64,000 bases of DNA from Rhizorhabdus histidinilytica (GTDB taxonomy: Bacteria > Pseudomonadota > Alphaproteobacteria > Sphingomonadales > Sphingomonadaceae): positions 1-64,000 of the forward strand of contig NZ_FUYM01000008.1 in NCBI RefSeq assembly GCF_900167915.1. The letters run 5' to 3'. A program made the position numbers and the translations under genes. Each line of letters begins with the position of its first letter. The first letter of the stretch is position 1. Shown here piece by piece: positions 28,303-37,472 of this stretch. The notes beneath the pieces are model-generated. The model saw only the letters and a list, made by a program, of their open reading frames with translations. It did no database searches and was not told the origin of the DNA.

Positions 28303-29705
28303 GGTCTTTCTCCTTCGACGGCCGGCGCGGGGGTGATGCCGGCGCTGCGGATCGGCCCCGCGGCCGGCTCGGCGCTCTCACCGCGCTGGGGCGGCTTCGC
28401 CATCAGCTTGAGGATGTACCAGACGCCCACCCCGAACACGGCGAAATAGACGATGATGAAGGCGAGCAGCGACGCGCCTACCGCCGGCGCCGCCAGTGGC
28501 GAGGCGGCATCGACGGTGCGCAGCAACCCATAGACGACATAGGGCTGGCGGCCGACCTCGGTCGTGACCCAGCCCGCGATCACCGCTACGAAGCCGGCCG
28601 GGCCAAGCAGGATGGCGAGGCGGTGGAGCAGCGGCCAGTCATAGAGCCGCCCCCGGACCCGCGCGACCAGGCTGAGCAGGCCGAGAGCGAAGATCGCAAA
28701 ACCGATCCCGACCATGATCCGAAACGACCAGAAGACGATACCAACCGGCGGATGCTCGTCCGCGGGCACGGTGTCGAGCCCGGCGAGCGGCGCGTCGGGA
28801 TCGTGCTTGAGGATCAGCGAGGACATCTTGGGAAGCTCGACCGCCATATCGACCCGCTGCTCCGCGCTGTTCGGAATGCCGAACAGGATCAGCGGCGCAC
28901 CGTGCGGATGGCTTTGATAATGGCCTTCCATCGCCATCACCTTGGCCGGCTGATGCTCAAGCGTGTTGAGCCCGTGCATGTCGCCGGCCAGGATCTGGAT
29001 CGGCGCCACCAGCGCCGCCATCCACATCGCCATCGAGAACATCGTTCGCGCGCCGCGATTGGCGCTGTCGCGCAGGAGATGCCAGGCACCGACGCCGCCG
29101 ACCACCAACGCCGTCGTCAGATAGGCGGCGATGACGGTGTGGACGAGGCGATAGGGGAAGCTAGGGTTGAAGATGATCGCCGCCCAGCTCGGCCCCGGCA
29201 CGAACTGTCCGTTCGCCGCGATCTCGTAGCCGACCGGGGTCTGCATCCAGCTGTTCGCCGACAATATCCAGAAGGCCGATATGAAGGTGCCGATCGCGAC
29301 CGCGCAGGTCGCGGCGAAGTGCAGCCCCTTCCCCACCTTGTTGATCCCGAACAGCATGACGCCGAGGAACCCCGCCTCCAGAAAGAAGGCGGTCAGCACC
29401 TCATAGGCCATCAGCGGACCGATCACCGCCCCCGCCTTGTCGCTGAACACCGACCAGTTCGTACCGAACTGGTAAGACATGACGATCCCCGACACGACCC
29501 CCATGGCGAAGGCGATCGCGAAGATCTTCAGCCAGTAGCGGTAGAGATTGGCGTAGATCGCGTTGCCCGTCTTCAGCCACAGCGCCTCCAGCACCATCAG
29601 ATAGCTGGCCAGCCCGATCGAGAAGGACGGAAAGATGAAATGGAAACTGACGGTGAAGGCGAACTGGATGCGCGCCAGCACCACGGGATCGAAGGCGTCC
29701 AGCAT
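28299..29705 (-). CDS. cydA: Cytochrome bd-type quinol oxidase subunit I (CIO type)
   Basis: The 468-residue protein begins MLDAFDPVVLARIQFAFTVSFH with the first heme-ligand histidine. It has GVVSGIVMSYQFGTNW, ILAGDMHGLNTLEHQPAKVMAMEGHY and the periplasmic GRQPYVVYGLLRT. The quinol-binding Q loop is short, and a DUF2474 gene follows, both typical of cyanide-insensitive oxidases (CioA). An upstream in-frame ATG at 29852 is rejected: GAGGGGAGC precedes 29705 and the family starts there. It is divergent from cofE across 200 bases in which I recognise no FNR-type site. Confidence 0.95.
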   Translation of the reverse strand: MLDAFDPVVLARIQFAFTVSFHFIFPSFSIGLASYLMVLEALWLKTGNAIYANLYRYWLKIFAIAFAMGVVSGIVMSYQFGTNWSVFSDKAGAVIGPLMAYEVLTAFFLEAGFLGVMLFGINKVGKGLHFAATCAVAIGTFISAFWILSANSWMQTPVGYEIAANGQFVPGPSWAAIIFNPSFPYRLVHTVIAAYLTTALVVGGVGAWHLLRDSANRGARTMFSMAMWMAALVAPIQILAGDMHGLNTLEHQPAKVMAMEGHYQSHPHGAPLILFGIPNSAEQRVDMAVELPKMSSLILKHDPDAPLAGLDTVPADEHPPVGIVFWSFRIMVGIGFAIFALGLLSLVARVRGRLYDWPLLHRLAILLGPAGFVAVIAGWVTTEVGRQPYVVYGLLRTVDAASPLAAPAVGASLLAFIIVYFAVFGVGVWYILKLMAKPPQRGESAEPAAGPIRSAGITPAPAVEGERP

Positions 29706-29905
29706 CGGTGCGATGCTCCCCTCTAGGCCGAGGCGGACCGGCAACGGAACGCCCCCGAGTCGAAGCGGTCCGGCGGTTTCCGGCCGCGGCGCGGCTATAC
29801 CAGCATTTTGCCGCAGTGCAGGAAAAAACGTGTCGATTCGTATATTTCCCAATGTGGCGCGCCATCGCGATTGCGCCTGTCGCCGCCCCGACCTAAGCCC
29901 CGCCC

Positions 29906-30676
29906 ATGGTCACCGAAACCTCCCTGTCGCTCTTCCCGCTGGCGGGCGTGCCGCTGATCGAAGGCGGCGTCGATCTCGCCGCGGTCGTGACTTCCGCGCT
30001 GGAAACGAGCGGCCGGTCGCTCGTCGACGGCGACATCGTCGTCCTCGCCCAGAAGATCGTCTCCAAGGCGGAGGGGCGGCTGGTCGAGCTGGCCGGCGTC
30101 ACCGCCTCGGCCCAGGCGATCGACATCGCCCGGCAGGTCGACAAGGACCCGCGCCTCGTCGAGCTGATCCTGTCCGAGGCGCAGGAGGTGATGCGCGTTC
30201 GCAAGGGCGTGCTGATCGTCCGCCACCGGCTGGGCCTTGTCCTCGCCAATGCCGGGATAGACCAGTCGAACATCGACCATGACGGCCAGCCCCGCGCCCT
30301 GCTCCTCCCCGTCGATCCCGACGCCAGCGCCCGCACACTGCGCGCCGCCCTCGCAGAGCGCTGCGGCGTCGATGTCGCGGTGCTGATCATCGACAGCCTC
30401 GGCCGTGCCTGGCGCACCGGCACCACCGGCACCGCGATCGGCGTCGCCGGCATGCCCGCGCTGCTCGACCTGCGCGGGCGCGAGGACCTGCACGGCCGGC
30501 GGCTGGAGACCAGCGAGCTCGGCCTCGCCGACGAGGTCGCCGCCGCCGCCTCGCTCGTCATGGGCCAGGCCGACGAGGGCCGCCCGATCGTCATCGTGCG
30601 CGGGGTCGAGCATGATCGCCGCGACGGCAGCGCCGCCGACCTGATCCGTCCGCGCCACATGGACCTGTTCGCATGA
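29906..30676 (+). CDS. cofE: Coenzyme F420-0:L-glutamate ligase (CofE)
   Basis: The 256-residue single-domain protein has the CofE motifs PLAGVPLIEGGVDLA, VDGDIVVLAQKIVSKAEGR, GIDQSNID and IIDSLGRAWRTGTTGTAIGVAG, followed by DLRGREDLHGR and RGVEHDR. CofE adds glutamates to F420-0, the last stage of coenzyme F420 synthesis. It lacks the C-terminal nitroreductase domain of mycobacterial FbiB. It overlaps cofD by ATGA and leads the cofE-cofD-cofC operon. F420 genes are unusual in sphingomonads, so lateral acquisition is possible, although base composition looks native. Confidence 0.93.
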   Translation: MVTETSLSLFPLAGVPLIEGGVDLAAVVTSALETSGRSLVDGDIVVLAQKIVSKAEGRLVELAGVTASAQAIDIARQVDKDPRLVELILSEAQEVMRVRKGVLIVRHRLGLVLANAGIDQSNIDHDGQPRALLLPVDPDASARTLRAALAERCGVDVAVLIIDSLGRAWRTGTTGTAIGVAGMPALLDLRGREDLHGRRLETSELGLADEVAAAASLVMGQADEGRPIVIVRGVEHDRRDGSAADLIRPRHMDLFA

Positions 30677-31596
30677 TCCTGGCGCTGGCCGGTGGCGTCG
30701 GAGGGGCGCGGCTCGCGCGTGGGCTGGCGGCGATCCTGCCGCCCGATGATCTGACGATCGCGGTCAACACCGGCGACGATTTCGAGCATCTCGGCCTGCT
30801 CGTCTGCCCCGACATCGATACGGTCTGCTACACGCTGGCGGGGATCAACAACGCCGCCCAGGGCTGGGGACTGGCGGGCGAGAGCTGGGCGTTCATGGAT
30901 GCGCTCGGCAAGCTCGGCGGCGAAAGCTGGTTCAACCTCGGCGACCGCGACCTCGCCACCCATGTGCTGCGCACCGGCATGATCGGGCGGCTTGCGCTGT
31001 CGGAGATCACCGCCCTGCTCGCCGGACGGATGGGCATCGCCCACCGCATCGTGCCGATGAGCGACGATCGGGTCCGGACGATGATCGACACCGACGAGGG
31101 CGAACTGCCCTTCCAGCATTATTTCGTCCGCCGCCGCGCGGAGCCTCGCTTCCGGGCGATCAGCTTCGACGGGATCGAGACGGCCCGACCCTCGACCGGC
31201 CTGCTCGACGCGATCGCCGATCCGGCGCTGGAAGCGGTGATCCTCTGCCCGTCCAACCCGGTGCTCAGCATCACGCCCATCCTCGCCTTGCCCGGCGTCC
31301 GGACGGCGCTGGCGGCGCGGGGCGTCCCGATCGTCGCCGTGTCGCCCTTCATCGGCGGCCAGGCAGTGAAGGGGCCCGCCGCCAAGATCATGGGCGAGAT
31401 CGGCCTCGCCACCACCCCCCCGGGGCTCGCGGCCTATTATGACGGGCTGCTCGACGGCATCGTCATCGATCACGTCGATGCGGCGGCCGACGCCGGGAAT
31501 ACCGCCCTGCACGTCACCGCCACGCTGATGCGCGACCTCGACGACCAGCGCCGCCTCGCCGCCGAGACGATCGCCTTCGCGCAGCGCCTGCGCTGA
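30673..31596 (+). CDS. cofD: 2-phospho-L-lactate transferase (CofD)
   Basis: The 307-residue enzyme begins MILALAGGVGGARLARGLAAIL and contains IAVNTGDDFEHLGLLVCPDIDTV, GWGLAGESW, WFNLGDRDLATHVLRT, ILCPSNPVLSITPILALPGVR and SPFIGGQAVKGPAAK. All are CofD/FbiA signatures. It transfers a phospholactyl-type group from an activated guanosine diphosphate intermediate onto the deazaflavin F0. It overlaps cofE by 4 bases and is followed one base later by cofC. The actual side-chain precursor in proteobacteria may differ from that of methanogens or mycobacteria. Confidence 0.95.
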   Translation: MILALAGGVGGARLARGLAAILPPDDLTIAVNTGDDFEHLGLLVCPDIDTVCYTLAGINNAAQGWGLAGESWAFMDALGKLGGESWFNLGDRDLATHVLRTGMIGRLALSEITALLAGRMGIAHRIVPMSDDRVRTMIDTDEGELPFQHYFVRRRAEPRFRAISFDGIETARPSTGLLDAIADPALEAVILCPSNPVLSITPILALPGVRTALAARGVPIVAVSPFIGGQAVKGPAAKIMGEIGLATTPPGLAAYYDGLLDGIVIDHVDAAADAGNTALHVTATLMRDLDDQRRLAAETIAFAQRLR

Positions 31597-31597
31597 G

Positions 31598-32179
31598 ATG
31601 GACGGCCATCTTCTCTTGGCTGTCCGGCCGCCCGAGGAAGGCAAGAGTCGGCTCGCCACGACAATCGATGCTGACCAGAGATCGGCACTCAATTACAATA
31701 TGTTCCGGCATGTCCTGAAGATCGGAAGGGAGCTTTTTCCTCCCGAAAGGATCATCCTGGTCAGCCGGTCGGCCGCGCTGCGCGGGGAGGTGGCGGCGCT
31801 TGGTGGCCATGCGCTGGAGGAGAGTGGCGACGATCTCAACGCGGCGCTCGAACAGGGTGCGCGTTTCGCCATCGGGCGCGACGCCGGATCGCTGCTGTCG
31901 CTGAGCAGCGACCTGCCCGCGCTGACCATGGACGACGTGCGAGCGTTGCTCGACGCGCCGGCGCCGATCGCGATCGCCACCGATCGGCTGCGGACCGGCA
32001 CCAACGCGCTCCGGATGCGCCCGGCCGGGGCGATACCGTTCCGCTATGGGATGGACAGCCTTACCGCGCATCTCGCCGCGGCGGCGGCGGCGAAGCTGGA
32101 GGCGGTGGTCGTCGAACGGCCAGGCCTGGCGGATGACATCGATACGCCCGCCGACCTGGCCGCTTGGCACCGTCGCTGA
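31598..32179 (+). CDS. cofC: Phospholactate/phosphoenolpyruvate guanylyltransferase (CofC/FbiD)
   Basis: The 193-residue nucleotidyltransferase-fold protein has the N-terminal GKSRL nucleotide-binding motif (AVRPPEEGKSRLA), LSSDLPALT with metal-binding Asp, and DDIDTPADLAAW near the end, as in CofC. It activates the three-carbon acid with GTP for CofD. Substrates known for the family include 2-phospholactate, phosphoenolpyruvate and 3-phosphoglycerate. The sequence alone does not tell which is used here. It ends two bases from the convergent pepA stop. The F0 synthase genes cofG/cofH are not in this window. Confidence 0.93.
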   Translation: MDGHLLLAVRPPEEGKSRLATTIDADQRSALNYNMFRHVLKIGRELFPPERIILVSRSAALRGEVAALGGHALEESGDDLNAALEQGARFAIGRDAGSLLSLSSDLPALTMDDVRALLDAPAPIAIATDRLRTGTNALRMRPAGAIPFRYGMDSLTAHLAAAAAAKLEAVVVERPGLADDIDTPADLAAWHRR

Positions 32180-32180
32180 C

Positions 32181-33650
32181 CTATTTCTCGAAATTGTCGG
32201 CGACGAAGCGGTCGAGCAGGCGCACGCCGTAACCGGTCGCACCCTTGTCCCATGTCGCGCCGGGCTTCGAGGCCCAGACCATCCCGGCGATGTCGAGATG
32301 CGCCCAGCGGACGCCGTCATCGACGAAGCGCTTGAGGAACTGCGCGGCGGTGATCGAGCCGCCCTCGCGCGGGCCGACATTCTTCATGTCGGCGATCGGC
32401 GAATCGATCAGCTTGTCGAAGGCGTCGCCGAGCGGCATCCGCCACAGCTTGTCGCCCACTGCGCTGCCGGCGGCGGAAAGCTGGTCGGCCAGCGAGTCGT
32501 CGTTGGCGAACATCCCGCCATATTCGTGGCCGAGCGAGATGATCATCGCGCCGGTCAGGGTGGCGAGGTCGACGATCGTCTTCGGATTGCGGGTCTTCTG
32601 CACCCAGGTCAGAGCGTCGCAGAGGACGAGCCGCCCTTCGGCATCGGTGTTGATCACCTCGATCGTCTGGCCCGACATGGAGGTCACGACGTCGCCGGGG
32701 CGCTGGGCATTGCCGTCGGGCATATTCTCCACCAGGCCGCAGACGCCGATGACGTGCGCCTTCGCCTTGCGCAGCGCCAGCGCCTTCATCGCTCCCGCGA
32801 CGGCGCCCGCGCCGCCCATGTCCCACTTCATGTCCTCCATGCCGGCCGGCGGCTTGAGGGAGATGCCGCCGGTGTCGAAGGTCACGCCCTTGCCGACGAA
32901 GGCGACCGGCGGCTCGGCGCCGCCGGTGCCGTCCCAGGTCATGACCAGCAACTGGGGCTGGCGCACCGAGCCCTGTGCGACGCCCAGCAGCGCACCCATG
33001 CCAAGCTTTGCCATCGCGTCGCGGTCGAGGACCTCGATCTTGACGCCGAGGTCGGCGAGCGTGCGGCAGCGTTCGACGAAGCTCTCCGGATAGACGATGT
33101 TCGCGGGCTCGGCGACCAGCGTGCGGGCGAACATCACGCCTTCGGCGACCGCCTCGCGGTCTTTCCAGGCGTCTGCCGCGCCAGTGCCGCCGCCGACGAT
33201 GACGATCTCCTCCAGCGACGGGCGCTGCTTGGCGTCGAGCTTGGTGCGATAGGCGTCGTGGCGCCAGGCGCGCAGCACCGCGCCGAAGGCAAGCGCGGCT
33301 GCCGCATCGGCCGGCTTGTCGCCCGCGACCGCCGAGAGGTCGACCACCAGCGCGGTCTCGCCCGAGGTCAGCAGCTTGGCCACCAGCGCCGCGCCGGCCC
33401 GCTCGAAATCATTCTTCGACCCGACGCCGACGAGCAGCAGGCGGCGATGCGCCGCATCGGTCTCGCCGAAGAACTCGACGACCGCACCGCTCTCGCCGTC
33501 GAACCGGTTGGCCTGGGCCGCGGCGCGCGCCAGCGGCTGGACCGCTTCGGGCAGCGCGGCGAGGCCGGCGCCGCCGATCGTGGCGGGCGCGACCGCGATC
33601 GCAAGGGCGTGAGGCCGGGCCGGCCGACTGTCGACAAAGCTGATGCGCAT
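32181..33650 (-). CDS. pepA: Leucyl aminopeptidase PepA
   Basis: The 489-residue M17 peptidase has an N-terminal Ala-rich domain and a C-terminal catalytic domain with FVGKGVTFDTGGISLKPPAGMEDMKWDMGGAGAV and NTDAEGRLVLCDAL, which supply the two-metal ligands. It removes N-terminal residues from peptides. GGAAG lies 9 bases before the ATG at 33650, which is preferred over the longer in-frame start at 33683. It is divergent from lptD and convergent with the cof operon. Confidence 0.96.
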   Translation of the reverse strand: MRISFVDSRPARPHALAIAVAPATIGGAGLAALPEAVQPLARAAAQANRFDGESGAVVEFFGETDAAHRRLLLVGVGSKNDFERAGAALVAKLLTSGETALVVDLSAVAGDKPADAAAALAFGAVLRAWRHDAYRTKLDAKQRPSLEEIVIVGGGTGAADAWKDREAVAEGVMFARTLVAEPANIVYPESFVERCRTLADLGVKIEVLDRDAMAKLGMGALLGVAQGSVRQPQLLVMTWDGTGGAEPPVAFVGKGVTFDTGGISLKPPAGMEDMKWDMGGAGAVAGAMKALALRKAKAHVIGVCGLVENMPDGNAQRPGDVVTSMSGQTIEVINTDAEGRLVLCDALTWVQKTRNPKTIVDLATLTGAMIISLGHEYGGMFANDDSLADQLSAAGSAVGDKLWRMPLGDAFDKLIDSPIADMKNVGPREGGSITAAQFLKRFVDDGVRWAHLDIAGMVWASKPGATWDKGATGYGVRLLDRFVADNFEK

Positions 33651-33805
33651 CGGGGAAAGCTTCCTTTTTTGTGTTGCCCTCATCTAGGGCCAGCCCCCGT
33701 GCGTCGCAACGGGGGTTCGCCAGAGGATTGCAGCCGGGCGTCGGGTGCGATAGGCGGCGCGAACGCATATTTCGGGCGATCCGTCCGCGCGTCATAAGGG
33801 GTAGC

Positions 33806-36052
33806 GTGAAGAAGCCGATCCTGTTCCTGCTGGCGACCACCCTGCCCCTGCCGTTCGCGGCCACCCCGCTTCGCGCGCAGAACATCATGACGCCCGCCGC
33901 CGGCCCACCGCTCCAGGGAGACGCGCCGACCCCGGCTAACGAGCAGGAAGTCACCTTCGCCGCCGATACGCTGACCTACGACGACAATGCCGAGATCGTC
34001 ACGGCGACCGGCAATGTCCGCATGATGCGGCAGGGTGATCGGCTGCGCGCCGACAAGGTCCAGTGGAACCAGAAGACCGGCGTCGTCCGCGCCGAAGGCA
34101 ATGTCGCCGTGGTCAATTCGAGCAATGACACGCTCTACGGCGACTCGGTCGAGCTGACCGATTCGCTGCGCGACGGCGTGATCGAGAATCTGCTGCTCGT
34201 CCTCAACGACGGCGGTCGCCTTGCGGCGGTCCACGGCGTGCGCCGCAACGAGGTCACGACCCTCGACAAGGCGGTCTACACGCCCTGCGCGGTGCTCGAC
34301 AGCAAGGGCTGCCCCAAGGAGCCGATCTGGAAGATCAGCGCGGTGCGCGTGGTCCATGATCCGAACAAGCACCGGATCAGCTATGACGGGGCACGGATCA
34401 GCTTCCTCGGTGCGCCGATCCTGTGGCTGCCCGGCCTGTCGCATCCCGACGGCAGCGGCGGCGGCGGATCGGGCCTGCTGCTGCCCGACGTCAAGTACAG
34501 CCGGGTAAACGGCGCCGAGCTCGGCCTGCCTTATTATTTCCAGCTCGCGCCCAATCGCGACCTGACGATCACCCCACACGTCTACACCAAGGTGCTGCCG
34601 GCGATCGAGGCGCAGTATCGCGCGCTGACCGACAACGGCGCCTGGCAGGCCGCGGGCATGCTGACCTACAGCTCGCGCTTCGCGGCGACGACCGGCACCA
34701 CGCCCGTGCCGAACGGCAACAAGGACATTCGCGGCTATATCGACGCCAATGGCCGTTTCCAGCTCGATCCCTATTGGACGCTGTCAGGCTCGATCCGCGG
34801 GACCAGCGACCGCACCTTCCTGCGCCGCTACGACATCTCGCGCGACGATCGCCTTCGCAACCAGATCCAGGCGGAGCGGATCACCCCGAACAGCTATCTG
34901 TCGATCAAGGGCTGGGCGGTGCAGACGCTCCGCACCAACGACAAGCAGGGCCAACAGCCTATCGCCCTGCCCGCGATCGACTATCGCCTGCGCATGGCCG
35001 ATCCCTGGGTGGGCGGCACGCTCAACATACAGGCGAACAGCCTCGCGCTGCTCCGCACCGACGGCCAGGACACGCAGCGCGCCTTCGCCGCCGTGCAGTG
35101 GGACATGCGCCGCTACACCCCGCTCGGCCAGGAATTCACCCTGACCGCCTATGGCCGCGGCGACATCTACCATACCGACCAGGTCGGACGGACCTCGACG
35201 ATCGTCTATCGCGGCGATCCGGGCTGGACGACGCGCGGCATCGCGGCGGTGGCGGCCGACATGCGCTGGCCCTTCGTCGGCGCATTCCTGGGCGGATCGC
35301 AGCGGATCACCCCGCGCGTCCAGATCGTCGCCAGCCCGAAGACCCGTAACCTGAGCATCCCGAACGAGGATGCCCGCGCGATCGACCTCGAGGATTCGAA
35401 CCTGTTCGCGCTCAACCGCTTCTCGGGCTACGACCGCTGGGAAGACGGCAGCCGCATCACCTATGGCGCCGAATGGGCGGTAGACCTGCCGGGCATCTCG
35501 TTCAACACGGTGATCGGACAGAGCTACCGCCTGTCGAACAAGTCGACGCTGCTGCCGGTCGGCACCGGCCTGTCGGACCGGCTGTCGGACATCGTCGGCC
35601 GCACCACCGTCAAATATGGCCGTTTCCTCGAGCTCACCCACCGCTTCCGCCTCGACAAGGACAATTTCGCGGTCCGCCGCAACGAGATCGACGCGACGAT
35701 CGGCACCCAGCGGACCTATGCGACGATCGGCTATCTCAAGCTCAACCGCGATATCGCCGCGACGATCGAGGACCTGCGCGACCGCGAGGAGGTTCGCCTC
35801 GGCGCCCGCATCCAGATCGCGCGCTACTGGTCGGTGTTCGGCTCGACCGTGATCGACCTGACCGGCCGGCGCGAGGATCCGCTGACGCTATCCGACGGAT
35901 ATCAGCCGATTCGGCATCGTCTGGGTATCCTCTACGATGACGATTGCATCGAGCTTGGCGTCACCTGGCGGCGCGAATATGACGCGATCGGCGATGCCCG
36001 GCGCGGAAATACCTTCCTGTTGCGACTGGCGCTCAAGAATTTGGGCCGCTAA
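33806..36052 (+). CDS. lptD: LPS-assembly outer membrane protein LptD
   Basis: The 748-residue protein has a signal peptide (KKPILFLLATTLPLPF..PLRAQ) and an N-terminal LptA-like OstA domain (VTFAADTLTYDDNAEIVTATGNVRM). The C-terminal beta-barrel has SFLGAPILWLPGLSHPDGSGGGGSGLLLP and the terminal region with YDDDCIELGVTWRREY. It inserts lipopolysaccharide (or sphingomonad glycosphingolipid-associated glycans) into the outer leaflet. The GTG start at 33806 follows AAGGGG and gives the correct signal peptide. It heads the lptD-surA-pdxA-rsmA block. Confidence 0.96.
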   Translation: MKKPILFLLATTLPLPFAATPLRAQNIMTPAAGPPLQGDAPTPANEQEVTFAADTLTYDDNAEIVTATGNVRMMRQGDRLRADKVQWNQKTGVVRAEGNVAVVNSSNDTLYGDSVELTDSLRDGVIENLLLVLNDGGRLAAVHGVRRNEVTTLDKAVYTPCAVLDSKGCPKEPIWKISAVRVVHDPNKHRISYDGARISFLGAPILWLPGLSHPDGSGGGGSGLLLPDVKYSRVNGAELGLPYYFQLAPNRDLTITPHVYTKVLPAIEAQYRALTDNGAWQAAGMLTYSSRFAATTGTTPVPNGNKDIRGYIDANGRFQLDPYWTLSGSIRGTSDRTFLRRYDISRDDRLRNQIQAERITPNSYLSIKGWAVQTLRTNDKQGQQPIALPAIDYRLRMADPWVGGTLNIQANSLALLRTDGQDTQRAFAAVQWDMRRYTPLGQEFTLTAYGRGDIYHTDQVGRTSTIVYRGDPGWTTRGIAAVAADMRWPFVGAFLGGSQRITPRVQIVASPKTRNLSIPNEDARAIDLEDSNLFALNRFSGYDRWEDGSRITYGAEWAVDLPGISFNTVIGQSYRLSNKSTLLPVGTGLSDRLSDIVGRTTVKYGRFLELTHRFRLDKDNFAVRRNEIDATIGTQRTYATIGYLKLNRDIAATIEDLRDREEVRLGARIQIARYWSVFGSTVIDLTGRREDPLTLSDGYQPIRHRLGILYDDDCIELGVTWRREYDAIGDARRGNTFLLRLALKNLGR

Positions 36053-36115
36053 GCCTGCATTCAGCGGGCGCATGCCAGGGGACAGCCCGTCTGGCCAGAT
36101 TGAGGATGTGACTAG

Positions 36116-37468
36116 GTGCGTGGACTGATGCTGAGGCGGGGCGGCTTTTGGATGACGGCGGCGGCGGTCGGGGCGATCGCCCTGGCGACGCCGATCATCG
36201 CCCAGACGATGATGGACGACGAGGACGTCGGCGGCCTCAATATCCCGAAGGACATCACCGTCTTCGGCAACAGGGACCCGAACATCCGCACCGCGACGGC
36301 GATCGTCAACGGCACGATCATCACCCAGACCGACGTCGAGCAGCGGCTGGCGCTGGTGATCGCGGCGAACGGCGGCAACATCCCCGACGAGGAACGCGAG
36401 CGCCTGCGCCTGCAGGTGCTGCGCAACCTGATCGACGAGACGCTGCAGATCCAGGAGGCAACCGCCCAGAAGGTCGAGGTATCGCCCGAGGAGGTGCAGC
36501 AGACCTATGACCGGGTCGCCGCCAATTTCCGCAAGTCGCCCAAGGAGTTCGCCGAGTTCCTTCGCGAGAAGGGATCGTCCCAGGCGTCGATCAAGCGGCA
36601 GATCGAGGGCGAGGCCGCCTGGCGGCGCGTGCTCAGCCGCAAGGTCGAGCCCTTCGTCGCGGTCAGCGACGAGGAAGTCAACGCGATCATCGCCCGCCTC
36701 AAGGCGTCGAAGGGCGCCAACGAATATCATGTCGGCGAGATATTCCTGTCGGCAACGCCCGAGACGATGAACGAAGCCAGCGCCAATGCGGAGCGGATCA
36801 TCGACCAGGTCCGCCGTGGCGCCTCCTTCGCGGCCTATGCGCGGCAGTTCTCCGAAGCCTCGACCGCGGCAGTCGGCGGCGATCTCGGCTGGGTCCGCGC
36901 CGAGCAGCTTCCCGACCAGCTCGCCTCGGTCGTCAACCAGCTCCAGCCCGGCCAGATCAGCCAGCCCATCGCCATCCCCGGCGGCTATTCGATCCTATTG
37001 CTGAGCGACAAGCGCCAGGTGCTCGGCGCCGATCCGCGCGACGCGCAGCTCCTCCTCAAGCAGCTCACTGTCAACTTCCCGCCGGGCATCACCCAGGCGC
37101 AGGCGACCCCGAAGGTCGAGGCGTTCGCCAAGGCGCTCGAGCAGATCAAGGGCTGCGGCAACGCCAACGAGGTCGCCGCCAATATCGGCGCGGAGGTCGT
37201 CAACAACGACCAGATGAAGATCCGCGACCTGCCGCCGCAGCTCCAGGAAGTGATGCTCAACCTGCAGATCGGCCAGTCGACCCCGCCGTTCGGCTCGCTG
37301 CGCGACGGCATCCGCGCGCTGATCCTGTGCGGCCGCGACGATCCGACGCCCTCGTCGGGTCCGTCGTTCGAGCAGATTCAGTCGCAGATCGAGCAGGAGC
37401 GCGTCAATCGCCGCGCCCAGCGCTATCTGCGCGACCTGCGGCGCGACGCCGTCATCGAATATCGATGA
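36116..37468 (+). CDS. surA: SurA-type periplasmic chaperone / peptidyl-prolyl isomerase
   Basis: The 450-residue exported protein has a signal peptide, a SurA N-terminal chaperone domain (ATAIVNGTIITQTDVEQRLALVI) and a parvulin PpiC domain (EYHVGEIFLSATPET to GGDLGWVRAEQLPDQL). A C-terminal helix region follows. It escorts outer-membrane proteins, including LptD encoded just upstream. The start is GTG at 36116. An ATG at 36128 is possible. Only 4 bases separate it from pdxA. Confidence 0.93.
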   Translation: MRGLMLRRGGFWMTAAAVGAIALATPIIAQTMMDDEDVGGLNIPKDITVFGNRDPNIRTATAIVNGTIITQTDVEQRLALVIAANGGNIPDEERERLRLQVLRNLIDETLQIQEATAQKVEVSPEEVQQTYDRVAANFRKSPKEFAEFLREKGSSQASIKRQIEGEAAWRRVLSRKVEPFVAVSDEEVNAIIARLKASKGANEYHVGEIFLSATPETMNEASANAERIIDQVRRGASFAAYARQFSEASTAAVGGDLGWVRAEQLPDQLASVVNQLQPGQISQPIAIPGGYSILLLSDKRQVLGADPRDAQLLLKQLTVNFPPGITQAQATPKVEAFAKALEQIKGCGNANEVAANIGAEVVNNDQMKIRDLPPQLQEVMLNLQIGQSTPPFGSLRDGIRALILCGRDDPTPSSGPSFEQIQSQIEQERVNRRAQRYLRDLRRDAVIEYR

Positions 37469-37472
37469 GGCG

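Noticed and set aside
29706-29905. FNR/FixK site between cydA and cofE
   Set aside because: No TTGAT-N4-ATCAA-like sequence was found in either orientation.
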